Shown: piece by piece, positions 63,106 through 64,000 of the stretch | Layout: the number at the start of each line of letters is the position of its first letter | Position numbering within the stretch: position 1 is the first letter of the stretch | Notes under the pieces: model-generated | Database searches by the model: none | What the model saw: only the letters and a program-made list of their open reading frames with translations | What the model was told of the DNA's origin: nothing | Made by a program: the position numbers and the translations under genes | Source: Sporanaerobacter acetigenes DSM 13106 | Lineage (GTDB): Bacteria > Bacillota > Clostridia > Tissierellales > Sporanaerobacteraceae | Direction of reading: 5' to 3' | Assembly: GCF_900130025.1 (NCBI RefSeq) | Contig: NZ_FQXR01000004.1 | Span: 202,483 to 266,482, forward strand | DNA: 64,000 bases

Positions 63106-63999
63106 TCATTGAAATCTTATTGGCTTAAATTCAATACCTTCCCCTTCATAATACCTGCTAAACAATTCATAATATTCAAGTCTCAATCCTTGAATAAAAA
63201 CTATCAATCCTTCAAGACCAATTATGATGACATTTCCTAAAAGTAAAACTATTATATTGCCTACCTGTGTTCCTATCATTTTGCCTATAGTCTGAAAAGC
63301 TATAAATAGCCCTACGTGAGTAAGAGCAAATGCTCCAACCCTTATGAAGGAAACTGTACCACTAAGCATACTTAAAAGAGTTTCCAGTATAGAAAAACCA
63401 CTTTCAATATAATAGCTTGAAACATCTTCATCATAAAGAGGTCTTTTCTTCAAAAGAATATTAGAAAGAGGTTCTTTAAAAACCATAAGCCCTATAAAAA
63501 CTACAGACAATATGCCTCCAAGTTTCCTAGGAATAATCGTTTTATTTAAAAGTTTTCCTCCTAAAAGGGAAAGTAACAATATATAAAACGCAAAACCTAC
63601 AACTCCATTTTTACCAAATAATCCCTCTTTCAAATTCTTTCTCTTTATACTATTTAAAATACTGTATACATAACTTATAAATATAAGAAATATTCCTATA
63701 ATTACTGCACTTTTCAAAATTGTATTTATGTTTTCAAAAGGTCGAATTAAAAGGGCCGGAATCACGTTTTCAAATCCAAAAAACGCCCCATAAAGTACTC
63801 CAAAAATCATTGAACTTAATCCAAGTCTTATAAGTATCTGCCCAAATACTTTCTTGTCTTGTTTCTTTGAAAGTAAAAGCCCGCCAATCAACAATATCAT
63901 TCCCTGACCTAAATCTCCAAACATAGCACCAAATAAAAACATATAAGTAATACTTAAAAACGGTGTTGGATCCAATTCATTATAGGATGGTATCCCATA
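63106..63999 (-). CDS. atpI: V-type ATP synthase subunit I, C-terminal part (N-terminus outside window)
   Basis: The frame is open up to the window edge; 297 residues are visible of about 650. YGIPSYNELDPTPF and TYMFLFGAMFGDLGQGMILL are the start of the membrane domain of the a/I subunit. SGTVSFIRVGAFALTHVGLF contains the essential Arg and FIQGLRLEYYELFSRYYEG the end. It forms the ion half-channels facing the K ring. The TTG at 63975 is internal and not a start. It is the most upstream visible gene of the operon. Confidence 0.95.
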   Translation of the reverse strand, partial: YGIPSYNELDPTPFLSITYMFLFGAMFGDLGQGMILLIGGLLLSKKQDKKVFGQILIRLGLSSMIFGVLYGAFFGFENVIPALLIRPFENINTILKSAVIIGIFLIFISYVYSILNSIKRKNLKEGLFGKNGVVGFAFYILLLSLLGGKLLNKTIIPRKLGGILSVVFIGLMVFKEPLSNILLKKRPLYDEDVSSYYIESGFSILETLLSMLSGTVSFIRVGAFALTHVGLFIAFQTIGKMIGTQVGNIIVLLLGNVIIIGLEGLIVFIQGLRLEYYELFSRYYEGEGIEFKPIRFQ

Positions 64000-64000
64000 C

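Noticed and set aside
1-64000. CRISPR array, prophage, insertion sequence or integron
   Set aside because: I saw no regularly spaced repeats, transposase or integrase frame, and no terminal repeats with target duplication.

Overview
The window looks like one chromosomal segment of a low-GC, Gram-positive, anaerobic, flagellated bacterium of the Clostridia/Tissierellia type. The reasons are strong AGGAGG-type ribosome sites, many TTG and GTG starts, a V-type ATPase, a radical-SAM heme enzyme, three feoA and two feoB genes, a large Alu-containing SRP RNA, and lipoprotein ABC transporters. No species is assigned. I see no phage, insertion sequence, CRISPR array or plasmid gene.

Layout. 1-0.3 kb: end of panD. 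0.35-11.1 kb: a ten-gene minus-strand operon that reads as heme acquisition plus anaerobic heme breakdown (IsdE-like lipoprotein, FecCD-type permease, ATPase, flavodoxin, ChuW/HutW-type radical SAM enzyme), followed by an ECF-type S component, a heterodimeric ABC exporter-type pair, EcfT and a fused double EcfA. A Fur-like box and a divergent AraC regulator stand at its head. 12-13.9 kb: small accessory genes and decayed fragments. 14.1-24.8 kb: a nine-gene peptide operon (Opp/Dpp transporter, two M14 metallopeptidases, two paired amidohydrolases). It has a good sigma-54 promoter and an adjacent sigma-54 activator at 25.2-26.2 kb. 26.6-29.3 kb: a His-tailed DMT exporter and a row of decayed genes (CsoR, YoaP, DUF3795, DUF3788 and others). 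29.6-32.8 kb: recR-ebfC-dnaX, tRNA-Ser and SRP RNA.

32.8-37.4 kb: flagellin, FliS, a FliK-like DUF6240 protein with a sigma-28 promoter, and YaaR. 37.4-43 kb: phasin-ubiB, and clpB-cbpA behind a CtsR-type box. 43.1-46.1 kb: csoR-copZ-copA. 46.2-47.1 kb: a 35-residue membrane peptide and a secreted protein. 47.3-52.6 kb: two tandem Feo ferrous-iron modules with three Fur-like boxes and a FeoC-like protein. 52.75-53.0 kb: a candidate 6S-like RNA with its own promoter and terminator. 53.1-54.5 kb: nicotinate phosphoribosyltransferase. 54.6-57.9 kb: MoxR-DUF58-DUF4129-type operon. 57.9-64 kb: V-type ATPase subunits I (partial), K, F, E, A, B, D, with no subunit C between I and D.

Taken together, much of the window concerns metals. 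Heme iron, ferrous iron and copper each have a dedicated system, and Fur-like boxes link the heme and Feo loci. The least described parts are the ECF/exporter half of the heme operon, the amidohydrolase pair in which one partner has lost nearly all metal ligands, and the candidate structured RNA at 52.75 kb.
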